DNA of 64,000 nucleotides from Paenibacillus lutimineralis. GTDB lineage: Bacteria; Bacillota; Bacilli; Paenibacillales; Paenibacillaceae. Where the stretch lies: contig NZ_CP034346.1 in assembly GCF_003991425.1 (NCBI RefSeq), forward strand, positions 2,021,501-2,085,500. Reading direction: 5' to 3'. Positions 54,182 through 63,172 of the stretch are shown one piece after another. Within the stretch, counting starts at the first letter, position 1. Each line of letters opens with the position of its first letter. The notes under the pieces were generated by a model. The model was not told where the DNA came from. It was given only the letters and a program-made list of their open reading frames with translations, and ran no database searches. The translations under genes were made by a program, and so were the position numbers.

Positions 54182-54418
54182 CTATAACGGCAGCCCCATT
54201 TGGAAAACCGTCCAATAGCTGAATCCTGTGAAGGCCACAATCATATATCCCCAGAACAACAAGATATAAGTCTTCTCTGTGAACTTCAAGTAGCCAAACA
54301 ACATGAAGAATGCGGTCTGCATAAAAAATAGCAAAGCCATTTCAATGAGGTTCCCGGCAAAAGCCATAAGTCCGATGGAGAGTGTGAAAAAGCCGAGGAC
54401 GCGGAACATGCGTGCCAA
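54182..54418 (-). CDS. DUF2626 family small membrane protein (YqgY-like)
   Basis: A 78-residue protein with three hydrophobic segments. MARMFRVLGFFTLSIGLMAF and GYLKFTEKTYILLFWGYMI match the DUF2626 family (YqgY) of Bacillales; function unknown. Start is TTG with an AAAGGGGGATT stretch upstream. It stands alone on the minus strand between the coiled-coil gene and the RsfA-family gene. Confidence 0.82.
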   Translation of the reverse strand: MARMFRVLGFFTLSIGLMAFAGNLIEMALLFFMQTAFFMLFGYLKFTEKTYILLFWGYMIVAFTGFSYWTVFQMGLPL

Positions 54419-54762
54419 GCGTGAATCCCCCTTTCCTATGTATACGCTTCATCCAAATTCTACAATTTATTATACCCGCAACCTTATCAAGTGTAAACGG
54501 AAAGTCACTAAAAAGAATCAAATTCCCACTAAAATGTGATTTTTATTATTGTGGACCATATAAGCGGTGCCATTACTCGTTTGTATTTTGCAAAGATATG
54601 TATGGACAAGGTTGAAAATGGAAATACATTTTAATACCAAATAGATTCTATGAACTCTATGAGAGGCATAGAAATGGAGTAAGAAGTTATTTCACCCATT
54701 CGCCTGCCGGGGTATAGGCTGGAGACGGTATATTTAGGATGTCGTTAGGAGGTTTATATTGC
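54419..54762. other. Intergenic gap with no recognised element
   Basis: About 340 AT-rich bases between divergent genes. They should hold the promoters of the DUF2626 gene (minus) and the RsfA-family gene (plus), but no convincing -35/-10 pair, repeat or hairpin was identified. Confidence 0.5.
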
Positions 54763-55416
54763 ATGACAGCAGTGAGACAAGATGCGTGGAGTGCGGAAGA
54801 TGATTTGATTCTGGCTGAAGTAACTTTGCGCCATATTCGTGAGGGCAGTACCCAACTGACTGCCTTTGAAGAAGTAGGGGAGAAGATCGGTAGAACCGCG
54901 GCTGCTTGCGGTTTCAGGTGGAACAGTTGTGTGCGTAAGAGATATGAGGCAGCGATAGGAATTGCAAAAGCACAACGGCAAAAAAGAAACTATATGAAGA
55001 AACAGGGATCGCTGGCCGGAAGCCCGGCTGTAGCTTCATTGACCTCGGTTGAACTTGATGAGGGAATCTACAAAAATGACGGAGTTACCGAAGAGACGAT
55101 CTCCATTGATGCAGTCATCCGCTTCTTGCGCGGGTGGAAGAATACGGTTCAAGACAGCAATCGTCACGTGAAGATGCTGGAAAAAGAACTGCGTATGAAG
55201 GATGAGGAGTTGCATCATTTGCGCGGGGAGAATAAACGCTTGTTCGCGCAGGTGAACGAGGTTCAGAGTGATTACCGAGTCGTGAATGACGACTATAAAG
55301 CTTTGATTCAAATTATGGACCGGGCCAGACGACTTGCCTTTCTTAATGAAGAGGAAGACGAGAGTAAGACAAGATTCAAGATGGATGCTAACGGCAATTT
55401 AGAACGAATTGAATAG
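54763..55416 (+). CDS. RsfA family transcriptional regulator (YlbO/GerR-like)
   Basis: A 217-residue DNA-binding protein. The N-terminal Myb/SANT-like domain DAWSAEDDLILAEVTLRHIR and IGRTAAACGFRWNSCVRKRY identifies the RsfA family of sporulation regulators. The C-terminal part (about 125-195) is a coiled coil, likely for dimerisation. Position upstream of panE matches B. subtilis ylbO (gerR), a mother-cell regulator of coat genes. ATG 54763 follows GGAGGTTTATATTGC; an earlier ATG at 54739 lies before that site and is rejected. A weak terminator follows at 55441-55468. Confidence 0.87.
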   Translation: MTAVRQDAWSAEDDLILAEVTLRHIREGSTQLTAFEEVGEKIGRTAAACGFRWNSCVRKRYEAAIGIAKAQRQKRNYMKKQGSLAGSPAVASLTSVELDEGIYKNDGVTEETISIDAVIRFLRGWKNTVQDSNRHVKMLEKELRMKDEELHHLRGENKRLFAQVNEVQSDYRVVNDDYKALIQIMDRARRLAFLNEEEDESKTRFKMDANGNLERIE

Positions 55417-55440
55417 CAGAATCAATAGAATTAACGAAGG

Positions 55441-55468
55441 TCCCGTCGCAATAGCGTCGGGATTTTCT
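55441..55468 (+). terminator. Intrinsic terminator after RsfA-family gene
   Basis: CCCGTCG-CAATAG-CGTCGGG with one mismatch, then a T-rich run. Confidence 0.75.
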
Positions 55469-55610
55469 TTTTGTGAAGTTGATTGTGCTTTGTATTTATA
55501 GGGGCAGGTCTGGTATAAAAATAGTAGATGATTAAAGTTGAACCAATGGTTTATGGATATAAGCGGCCGAGTTTGGATGAGTTCAACTTTATATGGAAGG
55601 AAGGATACGG

Positions 55611-56609
55611 GTGAAGGTAGATATCATTGGAGCGGGGGCTCTTGGACTGTTATTTGGCGGCAAGCTAGCCGCGGGGGGAGCGCGGGTTCGCTTCTGGACG
55701 AGGACATTGGAACAGGCACGATTGTTGGCAGGAGAAGGAATTCAAGTTGAAGAACCGCATTCCGGTCTTATGAGTATTGCTCCATCTATGATTTTGGCCC
55801 ATCCGGTAGATGATATAGTCGGAGGTTCATTGAATATCACTGAAGAAGAAAGGCCTGATTGGATATTCATCACGACCAAGCAGCGAAGTGTGGACCATGA
55901 CTTGCTTGAATTCGTTGGACGGATTGCCGGCCCTAAGACGGGGATCGTCTGCTTCCAGAACGGGATTGGTCATATCGAGATGTTCCAAAGCGTCTTCAAG
56001 GATAGGAGTATCTATGTAGCTGTAACGACAGAAGGAGCAAAACGCGGCGACGCCCGTTCTGTCATCCGCTCGGGTGCCGGAACCACACAGATTGGTATCC
56101 CGCAACCCAGCGAATTTCTTCTATATAATGATGATTCCTTAGATGAGAGGAAGGAGCAGATCAGGGAAGAAGATTTGCTTAAAATGCTTGAATCGGCAGG
56201 ATTTGAAGCCTTTTTGTCGAAAGACATCGATAGGGAAATTTATAGGAAACTGCTTATAAATGCGGTGATTAACCCGTTAACCGCTATTTGGCGAATACCA
56301 AACGGAGAGCTGCTGGATACGGAATCACGCATAGTGATGCTTCGGCAGTTATGTGAGGAAGGAATGCGAATCTATGCAGCGCATCAAATCCCTATTCCTT
56401 CTAATATGTATGAACAGATTGTATCTGTCTGCCGCTCGACAGCCGGGAATACCTCATCGATGTTAAGCGATGTGCTTAAGGGAGCGCCGACCGAGATTGA
56501 TTCCATAAATGGACGGTTAGTGAAGTTGGCTCAGGCTGCCAGTATACCTGCCCCAGGACATGAAATGGTGTGGCGTTTGGTAAGAGGACTAGAAGCCACA
56601 GGCGTATGA
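55611..56609 (+). CDS. panE: 2-dehydropantoate 2-reductase (ketopantoate reductase)
   Basis: A 332-residue NADPH-dependent reductase of pantothenate synthesis. The N-terminal nucleotide-binding motif VKVDIIGAGALGLLFGGKLA is followed by FITTKQRSVDHDL, IVCFQNGIGHIEMF, the catalytic Lys region DIDREIYRKLLINAVINPLT and Glu/Ser motifs STAGNTSSMLSDVLKG. GTG 55611 was chosen because GGAAGGA lies eight bases upstream. ApbA/PanE family members vary, but ylbO-panE-bshC order matches B. subtilis ylbQ. Confidence 0.9.
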   Translation: MKVDIIGAGALGLLFGGKLAAGGARVRFWTRTLEQARLLAGEGIQVEEPHSGLMSIAPSMILAHPVDDIVGGSLNITEEERPDWIFITTKQRSVDHDLLEFVGRIAGPKTGIVCFQNGIGHIEMFQSVFKDRSIYVAVTTEGAKRGDARSVIRSGAGTTQIGIPQPSEFLLYNDDSLDERKEQIREEDLLKMLESAGFEAFLSKDIDREIYRKLLINAVINPLTAIWRIPNGELLDTESRIVMLRQLCEEGMRIYAAHQIPIPSNMYEQIVSVCRSTAGNTSSMLSDVLKGAPTEIDSINGRLVKLAQAASIPAPGHEMVWRLVRGLEATGV

Positions 56610-56664
56610 GGATATAAAATTTTGTTTTAGGTCTGAAAATTACAGTTTATGAGGAGGGTTTGCC

Positions 56665-57048
56665 TTGGATGCACTATTAGGACCGGTTTTTATATTTACG
56701 ATATTGCCAATAATTCCATTTTTTCTGGTCTATGTGATTAGTATTTTCTTGAAAAAGGAGAAAAGAGCTTCATTGCTCCTCGCCATGGATGTGACAACGT
56801 TTTTCCTTATATTGTCTGTCTCTATCCTGTTCAATAACGTATTTCATTCCCAATTTGGCTTCTATTTAATACTGCTTATCCTCTTGATTGTCGTGGGTTT
56901 GATTGGCGGAGCCCAGAACAGATTGAAGGGAAAGGTCGATGTGAGTAGAATGCTGCGCGCCGTATGGCGCCTCGCTTTCGCCGGAGCAGGGATCGTCTAC
57001 ATTATATTGTTTCTCATTAGCTTTTTTACATATATTTCTGCCATTTAG
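56665..57048 (+). CDS. DUF3397 family membrane protein
   Basis: A 127-residue protein with four transmembrane helices (about 5-28, 40-58, 64-82 and 105-125) and a basic loop NRLKGKVDVSRMLRAVWRLA. Family DUF3397 is found between panE and bshC in Bacillales; function unknown. Start is TTG with GAGGAGGG upstream. It likely forms a transcript with panE, 55 bp before it. Confidence 0.82.
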   Translation: MDALLGPVFIFTILPIIPFFLVYVISIFLKKEKRASLLLAMDVTTFFLILSVSILFNNVFHSQFGFYLILLILLIVVGLIGGAQNRLKGKVDVSRMLRAVWRLAFAGAGIVYIILFLISFFTYISAI

Positions 57049-57206
57049 TTCAAGCTAAGTGAGAAGAGAGCAGGCACTACATATTGAATAAAATATCGCG
57101 AATAACTAGCGTAATGGGGTTAAAATGTCAATAATGTATATTTGACTATTTTGTTAATTAAATATTTCGTTTTTATTAACTAGTGTTCTATTTCAGAAAA
57201 TTTATG

Positions 57207-57236
57207 TTGGATTTTTTTGACCGCTGGTTGTATAAT
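57207..57236 (+). promoter_or_regulatory. opp operon promoter
   Basis: TTGGAT at 57207-57212, an 18-bp spacer and TATAAT at 57231-57236, about 45 bp before the oppA start. AT-rich sequence lies upstream. No CodY-box was clearly made out. Confidence 0.55.
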
Positions 57237-57281
57237 TTTAAAACATATACCACAAACATACTTAAGGGGGACACAGCAAGG

Positions 57282-58976
57282 ATGAAGAAGAGTAAAAGTT
57301 TATTGCTTCTTTTGACACTCGTTCTTGCGGTCGGTACGCTACTATCTGCTTGCGGATCGAACGATAGTAAGAACAGTGCTTCAAACGGCGGCAATGCAGC
57401 AAACAATGCTGCTAATCAAGGTGACGTGAAGTTAGCTTCTGATCAAACACTGAGGATCAATTTGAGCGCAGAACCGCCAACATTTGACCCAGCACTAGCG
57501 CAAGACAGCCAAGCTAACACAGTGCTCAAGATGATGTACGAAGGTCTTGTGCGCTTTGATGCTGATGGTAAAGAAGCTCCAGGCGCTGCTGAATCTTGGG
57601 AGGTTGACGGAACTAAATATACTTTCCATCTTCGCAAAGATGCTAAGTGGAGCAACGGCGACCCTGTAACAGCAAAAGATTTCGTATTTGCTTGGGAACG
57701 CGTGCTTAGCCCAAATACACAACCAGCTGCACCTTATGCTACTCAATTGTACTATATCAAGAATGCTGAAGAGTACAACAAGGGTGAAATTAAGGATTTC
57801 AACGAAGTTGGCGTAAAGGCTACTGATGACTATACCTTGGACGTGGAATTGGTCAACCCAACTCCATATTTCCTCGGTCTGACTTCATTTTATACGTTCT
57901 ACCCGGTTCATCAATCCGTTAAGGATGATGCAAAATGGGCTACTGATCCTAAGAAAATGATCGTTAACGGACCATTTACGTTGACCACTTGGACAACCGG
58001 TCAGGCTCTTGAAGTAACGAAGAACGATCAATACTGGGATAAAGACAACATCAAATTGAACAAAATTACAATGTCTTTGGTAGAAAGCGGCGCTACTGAG
58101 CTCGAATCCTACCGTAACGGCGAACTTGACCGTGCGGGCGGACCTAACGGTGAAATCCCATCCGACCAAATTCCAATCGTTCAAAAGGAATTGGCTGATG
58201 AATATAATGTAAAAGGTATCGCTGGTACCTACTACTATCAATTTAACTCCAAAGCAGAACCATTCCAGAATGTTAAGATTCGTAAAGCATTCTCAATGGC
58301 TATCGAGCGTCAAGCGATCGTAGACAAAATTACGATGGGCGGACAAATTCCTGCATACGGTGTTGTACCGGAAGGTATCATGGGTGCAGAAGGTGAATTC
58401 CGTACTGAGCACAGCGATAAAGAGTACTTCCAAGAGAACGTTGATGAAGCTAAGAAGTTGTTGGAAGAGGGTATGAAGGAAGAAGGATACACGAAGCTGC
58501 CTGAAATCACTGTAATCCACAACAACGGTGAAGGACACAAGAAAGTCGCTACTGCTATTGTTGACATGTGGAAGAGAAATCTTGGTGTAGACGTTAAGAT
58601 TCAGAACCAAGAGTGGGGCGTATTCTTGAAGAATCGTCAAAACCTTGACTATCAAATCGCTCGTAGCGGATGGTCTGCTGACTACAACGATCCGATGACA
58701 TTTATGGATCTGTGGATGACTGGCGCTGGCAACAACGATTTGGGCTACTCTAATCCTGAGTATGACAAGTTGCTTAAAGACGCTAGAGCAGAATCTGACT
58801 TGAAGAAACGTGACGAATACTTCTCGAAAGCGGAAGAAACCTTCATTAAAGAAGATATGGCTTATATGCCGATCTACTATTACACGAATGTATCGCTTGT
58901 GAAGCCAAACCTTAAAGGTGTAGTTGTTGACTACAGCGGTGCGGTGGACTTCACTCGGGCCTACCTGACTGAATAG
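57282..58976 (+). CDS. oppA: Peptide ABC transporter substrate-binding lipoprotein
   Basis: A 564-residue SBP family 5 protein. The signal peptide MKKSKSLLLLLTLVLAVGTL ends in a lipobox LSAC with Cys24, followed by a Asn/Gly/Ala-rich linker (about 25-55). LSAEPPTFDPALAQDSQANT and FAWERVLSPNTQPAAPYATQ are OppA signatures, and NPEYDKLLKDARAESDLKKR lies near the end. It captures oligopeptides outside the membrane for OppBCDF; related proteins also bring in signalling peptides for sporulation and competence. ATG 57282 was chosen as the natural signal-peptide start. A terminator lies between it and oppB. Confidence 0.95.
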   Translation: MKKSKSLLLLLTLVLAVGTLLSACGSNDSKNSASNGGNAANNAANQGDVKLASDQTLRINLSAEPPTFDPALAQDSQANTVLKMMYEGLVRFDADGKEAPGAAESWEVDGTKYTFHLRKDAKWSNGDPVTAKDFVFAWERVLSPNTQPAAPYATQLYYIKNAEEYNKGEIKDFNEVGVKATDDYTLDVELVNPTPYFLGLTSFYTFYPVHQSVKDDAKWATDPKKMIVNGPFTLTTWTTGQALEVTKNDQYWDKDNIKLNKITMSLVESGATELESYRNGELDRAGGPNGEIPSDQIPIVQKELADEYNVKGIAGTYYYQFNSKAEPFQNVKIRKAFSMAIERQAIVDKITMGGQIPAYGVVPEGIMGAEGEFRTEHSDKEYFQENVDEAKKLLEEGMKEEGYTKLPEITVIHNNGEGHKKVATAIVDMWKRNLGVDVKIQNQEWGVFLKNRQNLDYQIARSGWSADYNDPMTFMDLWMTGAGNNDLGYSNPEYDKLLKDARAESDLKKRDEYFSKAEETFIKEDMAYMPIYYYTNVSLVKPNLKGVVVDYSGAVDFTRAYLTE

Positions 58977-59026
58977 TAAATTGTCGGTAAAAATACACAA
59001 ATGTCGAATAATTGAATAGTAAGTTT

Positions 59027-59068
59027 GGGATATATATGTGGTATTCCATATATATCCCCTTTTTTTTG
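59027..59068 (+). terminator. Intrinsic terminator between oppA and oppB
   Basis: GGGATATATATG-TGGTATTC-CATATATATCCC: a 12-bp stem followed by eight T. It should yield more oppA mRNA than oppBCDF, in keeping with the need for surplus binding protein. Confidence 0.85.
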
Positions 59069-59190
59069 CAACTTTCTTCCAAGTTATGTGGTCATTTGAA
59101 AATTTATCGAATAGACAAATGAAAAGGTTTGCCCTAAAATCGATTTATATCGTTTTTTGTCGAAAATTATAAGAGGAGGTGTTAACGGGT

Positions 59191-60123
59191 ATGGTGCGCT
59201 ACATTGCTAACAAACTATTCTACACATTGGTTTCGCTATTCATCTTAATCTCCGCCACCTTCTTTCTTATGAAAGCAATACCGGGTGATCCTTTCATGTC
59301 GGAAAAGAAAGTTCCAGAGGAGATCAGATTGCGTCTCATGGAACAATATGGTTTGGACAAACCCGTTTTCGAACAGTACACGAGGTATCTTGGAAATATC
59401 GTTCAAGGTGATTTGGGGATTTCAATGAAGAAGCTTAACCAAGAGGTATCGGGCATCATTGGTCAAACCTTCTCCGCTTCACTTAAGCTGGGACTTGTCG
59501 CAATTGTCGTATCCGTCATTGTCGGAGTGGTGCTCGGACTTCTGGCTGCTCTCTATCACCGGAAAGTTATTGATAATGTGACGATGGTATTAGCGGTCCT
59601 AGGAATCGCGGTTCCAAGCTTCGTACTCGCATCATTGTTGCAATTTGTGTTTGCTTCCAAATTGCATTGGCTCCCTACGATGGGATTCAAAGGGCCAATG
59701 TACTATGTACTACCTGTAGCGGCACTTTCAGCGCAGCCTATAGCCTTTATAGCCCGTCTGACAAGGTCGAGTATGCTGGAAGTCTTGCATGCGGACTACA
59801 TCAAGACAGCTAAGGCTAAAGGCTTAAATTGGTTTGCTATTTTGTTCCGCCATGTAGTTCGTAACGGGATTATGCCGATTGTTACTTACATGGGGCCAAT
59901 GACCGCAAATATCGTTACCGGTTCGGTTGTTATTGAGCAGGTCTTCGGTATCGGTGGTATCGGTAAACAGTTCGTACTAGCTATTACAGGTCGTGACTAT
60001 CCGGTGATCATGGGGATTACGATATTCTACGGTGTGTTATTAATGATCGCTCGGTTAATTACTGATATTGCTTACGGATTTATCGATCCGCGAATCAAGC
60101 TTGGCGCTAGGAAGGAGGGCTAA
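59191..60123 (+). CDS. oppB: Oligopeptide ABC transporter permease OppB
   Basis: A 310-residue permease with six transmembrane helices. The N terminus MVRYIANKLFYTLVSLFILI and the EAA-like loop (IKTAKAKGLNWFAILFRHVV) fit OppB/DppB; GSVVIEQVFGIGGIGKQFV is also conserved. ATG 59191 is ten bases after GAGGAGGTG; a GTG at 59179 overlaps that site and is rejected. It forms the channel with OppC, whose gene follows after three bases. Confidence 0.95.
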   Translation: MVRYIANKLFYTLVSLFILISATFFLMKAIPGDPFMSEKKVPEEIRLRLMEQYGLDKPVFEQYTRYLGNIVQGDLGISMKKLNQEVSGIIGQTFSASLKLGLVAIVVSVIVGVVLGLLAALYHRKVIDNVTMVLAVLGIAVPSFVLASLLQFVFASKLHWLPTMGFKGPMYYVLPVAALSAQPIAFIARLTRSSMLEVLHADYIKTAKAKGLNWFAILFRHVVRNGIMPIVTYMGPMTANIVTGSVVIEQVFGIGGIGKQFVLAITGRDYPVIMGITIFYGVLLMIARLITDIAYGFIDPRIKLGARKEG

Positions 60124-60126
60124 TCG

Positions 60127-61080
60127 TTGGATGCAAATCAACAAATGAAAGTGATGCCAGCACCAAAAGATTTGACAGCAGACGATTTTACTAGAATTGG
60201 TGCGGACGAGAAACAGTCTGAAGTGATACAGCGGGAAAGTGTTTCCGCGTTGAAGGACGCTTGGCAAAGATTGCTTGCTAATAAAATGGCAATGACTGCA
60301 TTGGTCATTCTAATTCTAATCGTAATTATGTCTATTATCGGTCCAATGATTTCAAAATTTAATTATTTTTCGAATGATCTATTAAATACGAATTTGAAAC
60401 CGAATGCAGAGCATTGGTTCGGAACTGATGATTTTGGTCGAGATATGTTCGTGCGTACTTGGTCAGGTGCGCGCATCTCATTGATTGTCGGTTTGGTAGC
60501 GGCTCTGATTGACCTTTTTGTCGGTGTTATATATGGCGGTATTATGGGTTTCTTTGGCGGACGTGTAGATACAATTATGAACAAGTTCTCCGAAATTCTA
60601 TATGCTATTCCTTACTTGCTAGTAACAATTCTGTTACTGGTAGTTATGGAGCCGAGTCTTGTTACAATTATCATCGCATTGACGATTACCGGCTGGATTA
60701 ACATGTCCTGGATTGTTCGCGGTGAAATTATGCAGCTTAAAAATCGTGAATTTGTACTTGCATCGCGTTCGATGGGTGCAGGATCGGGACGTTTGTTGTT
60801 CCGTCACTTATTACCGAACGCACTTGGCCCAATCATCGTTACGGTTACTCTTTCTGTACCGAATGCGATCTTTGCGGAAGCGTTTCTGAGCTTCCTTGGT
60901 CTCGGTGTTCAGTCGCCGGTTGCATCGCTTGGTTCGATGATCAACGACGCATTGACCGGTTGGTTGTATTATCCTTGGCGCATGTTGTTCCCGGCGGCTC
61001 TGATCAGCTTGATCATGCTGTCGTTTAACATCCTTGGCGATGGCCTTCGTGATGCGCTGGATCCAAATCTGAAAAACTAG
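60127..61080 (+). CDS. oppC: Oligopeptide ABC transporter permease OppC
   Basis: A 317-residue permease with a cytoplasmic N-terminal extension (about 1-50) and six helices. HWFGTDDFGRDMFVRTWSGA and SFLGLGVQSPVASLGSMIND are OppC/DppC hallmarks; FVLASRSMGAGSGRLLFRHL is the ATPase-contact loop. Start is TTG, with GGAGGGCTAATCG upstream; no nearby ATG starts fit. Confidence 0.95.
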   Translation: MDANQQMKVMPAPKDLTADDFTRIGADEKQSEVIQRESVSALKDAWQRLLANKMAMTALVILILIVIMSIIGPMISKFNYFSNDLLNTNLKPNAEHWFGTDDFGRDMFVRTWSGARISLIVGLVAALIDLFVGVIYGGIMGFFGGRVDTIMNKFSEILYAIPYLLVTILLLVVMEPSLVTIIIALTITGWINMSWIVRGEIMQLKNREFVLASRSMGAGSGRLLFRHLLPNALGPIIVTVTLSVPNAIFAEAFLSFLGLGVQSPVASLGSMINDALTGWLYYPWRMLFPAALISLIMLSFNILGDGLRDALDPNLKN

Positions 61081-61088
61081 GAGGTGGA

Positions 61089-62090
61089 ATGATGGAGCCG
61101 ATTTTACAAGTCAAAGATTTGCATGTCTCCTTCTCAGTTAAGGGCGGCGAAGTAAAAGCTGTCCGCGGTATGAACTTTGAAGTAGGAAAAGGGGAAACGG
61201 TTGCGATTGTCGGTGAATCCGGAAGTGGTAAGAGCGTAACGGCCCAAACGATCATGCGCCTGATTCCGTCCCCTCCGTCAATCATTAAGCAAGGTGAAAT
61301 CTTGTTCCAGGGACAAGATATTTTGAAGAAAAGTAATAAGCAAATGGAAGCTATTCGCGGTAAAGATATTGGCATGATATTCCAAGACCCGATGACCTCC
61401 TTAAATCCTACGATTCGTATAGGTAAGCAAATTACTGAAGTACTCATTAAACATCAGAAAATGTCAGCGGGTAAGGCGAAGAAGCAGGCGATTGAGATGC
61501 TTAAGCTGGTCGGTATTAAAAATGCCGAAGCCCGTTTTAATCAATATCCTCATGAATTTTCCGGCGGTATGCGTCAACGTGCGATGATTGCCATCGCCCT
61601 GGCTTGCCGTCCGTCACTGCTGATTGCCGACGAACCGACAACAGCGCTTGACGTTACCATTCAGGCACAGATTATGGATGTTATGAAGGAAATGCAGGAG
61701 CATCTTGGTACTTCGATCATTCTAATTACGCACGATCTTGGTGTTGTTGCCGGAATGTGCGATCGCGTTATCGTAATGTATGCTGGTGAAGTAGTAGAGA
61801 CGGGAACGAAATGGGAGATTTTCAAAAATCCTCAGCATCCTTATACCAAAGGCTTGCTCAGATCGATGCCGCGTCTTGACCAGAAGAAGGGCGAGCCGCT
61901 TATTCCAATTGTCGGAACGCCGCCGGATTTGATTAAGCCTCCGATCGGTTGTCCTTTTGCAGCCCGCTGCGACAAGGCAATGAAGATCTGTGAACGTATC
62001 GATCCGGAATCAACTGTATTTAGCGATACACACCATGCACGGTGCTGGGATCTGCATCCAATGGCTAAGGAGGTACATTCGAATGAGTAA
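61089..62090 (+). CDS. oppD: Oligopeptide ABC transporter ATP-binding protein OppD
   Basis: A 333-residue ATPase. Walker [15 protein letters not shown], signature [16 protein letters not shown], Walker [19 protein letters not shown] and a C-terminal oligopeptide/dipeptide transporter region with [15 protein letters not shown], whose cysteines match the iron-sulfur or metal motif seen in OppD proteins. ATG 61089 or the adjacent ATG at 61092 serves as start, behind AGGAGGTGGA. Its stop overlaps oppF by eight bases. Confidence 0.95.
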   Translation: MMEPILQVKDLHVSFSVKGGEVKAVRGMNFEVGKGETVAIVGESGSGKSVTAQTIMRLIPSPPSIIKQGEILFQGQDILKKSNKQMEAIRGKDIGMIFQDPMTSLNPTIRIGKQITEVLIKHQKMSAGKAKKQAIEMLKLVGIKNAEARFNQYPHEFSGGMRQRAMIAIALACRPSLLIADEPTTALDVTIQAQIMDVMKEMQEHLGTSIILITHDLGVVAGMCDRVIVMYAGEVVETGTKWEIFKNPQHPYTKGLLRSMPRLDQKKGEPLIPIVGTPPDLIKPPIGCPFAARCDKAMKICERIDPESTVFSDTHHARCWDLHPMAKEVHSNE

Positions 62091-63030
62091 GGGGAAAACC
62101 CTGATTGAAGTTGAAGGTCTTAAGAAGTACTTCCATGTCGGCGGAGGAAATGTCCTTAAAGCCGTTAATGATATCAGTTTCTCTATTGCTGAGGGGGAGA
62201 CCCTCGGGCTTGTTGGTGAATCGGGCTGTGGTAAATCTACAGCAGGACGCACAATCCTACGTCTGTATGAACCAACGGGGGGCAGTGTTAAATTCAATGG
62301 TGTTGACATCAATACACTCTCTCCAGGCAAAATGAAAGCGATGCGCCGTGATATGCAGATGATCTTCCAAGATCCGTATGCATCGTTGAACCCACGCTTT
62401 ACCGTTATGGATATTGTCGGTGAGGCGCTGGATATTCATAATATGGCTGGATCGCGTCAAGAACGTAGGAAACGGGTTGAGGAATTGCTTGATATGGTTG
62501 GGCTTAACCCAGACCACGCTTCCCGTTACCCACATGAGTTCTCCGGTGGTCAGCGCCAGCGGATTGGGATCGCCCGTGCACTTGCTGTAAATCCAAAGTT
62601 TATTATTTGTGATGAGCCGATCTCAGCGCTTGACGTATCGATCCAGGCCCAGGTCGTTAACCTGCTGGAAGATCTGCAGGATCGTCTTGGACTCACCTAC
62701 TTGTTCATTGCCCATGACTTGTCGATGGTTAAGCATATTAGTGATCGTGTTGCCGTTATGTATCTCGGCCGGATTGTAGAGTTGGCAGAAAGTGAAGAAT
62801 TGTATGCCAATCCGCTCCATCCTTATACGAAGATGCTCTTATCGGCTATTCCGATTCCGGACCCTGAGGTTGAAGCGAATAAGAAGCGGATTATCCATGA
62901 AGACGGTGATAATGGCCCAATTCAATCTGCTAATGGTGCTTCTGCCGGTGGTGGAATGTATGATCTGGAGAACTCCGAGCTTGTTGAAGTTTCGAAAGGC
63001 CATTTTGTTTCTATGCCGAACAAGGGTTAA
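62083..63030 (+). CDS. oppF: Oligopeptide ABC transporter ATP-binding protein OppF
   Basis: A 315-residue partner ATPase of OppD. Walker [27 protein letters not shown], signature [15 protein letters not shown] and Walker [19 protein letters not shown] are seen. ATG 62083 is inside the oppD tail, preceded by AAGGAGGTACATTCGA; the frame is open earlier without a site. The end has a Gly/Ala-rich spacer ([10 protein letters not shown]). A strong terminator follows. Confidence 0.95.
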   Translation: MSKGKTLIEVEGLKKYFHVGGGNVLKAVNDISFSIAEGETLGLVGESGCGKSTAGRTILRLYEPTGGSVKFNGVDINTLSPGKMKAMRRDMQMIFQDPYASLNPRFTVMDIVGEALDIHNMAGSRQERRKRVEELLDMVGLNPDHASRYPHEFSGGQRQRIGIARALAVNPKFIICDEPISALDVSIQAQVVNLLEDLQDRLGLTYLFIAHDLSMVKHISDRVAVMYLGRIVELAESEELYANPLHPYTKMLLSAIPIPDPEVEANKKRIIHEDGDNGPIQSANGASAGGGMYDLENSELVEVSKGHFVSMPNKG

Positions 63031-63056
63031 TCGAACAGCAATCATGAAAATGAATA

Positions 63057-63095
63057 AAACTCTCACCTGATATTACGAGGTGGGAGTTTTATTTT
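63057..63095 (+). terminator. Intrinsic terminator after the opp operon
   Basis: AAAACTCTCACCT and AGGTGGGAGTTTT pair with one G-T, loop of eight, followed by ATTTT. Confidence 0.87.
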
Positions 63096-63172
63096 GGGTT
63101 GAAGGATGCACTTTATCAATGGCTTGTGATATATTTTTAAGGGATCAAGAGTAGAACGGGGGATATAACCTG

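Noticed and set aside
58293..59000. Minus-strand open frame of 235 codons opposite oppA
   Set aside because: It mirrors biased oppA codons; no recognisable protein and no plausible start signal.
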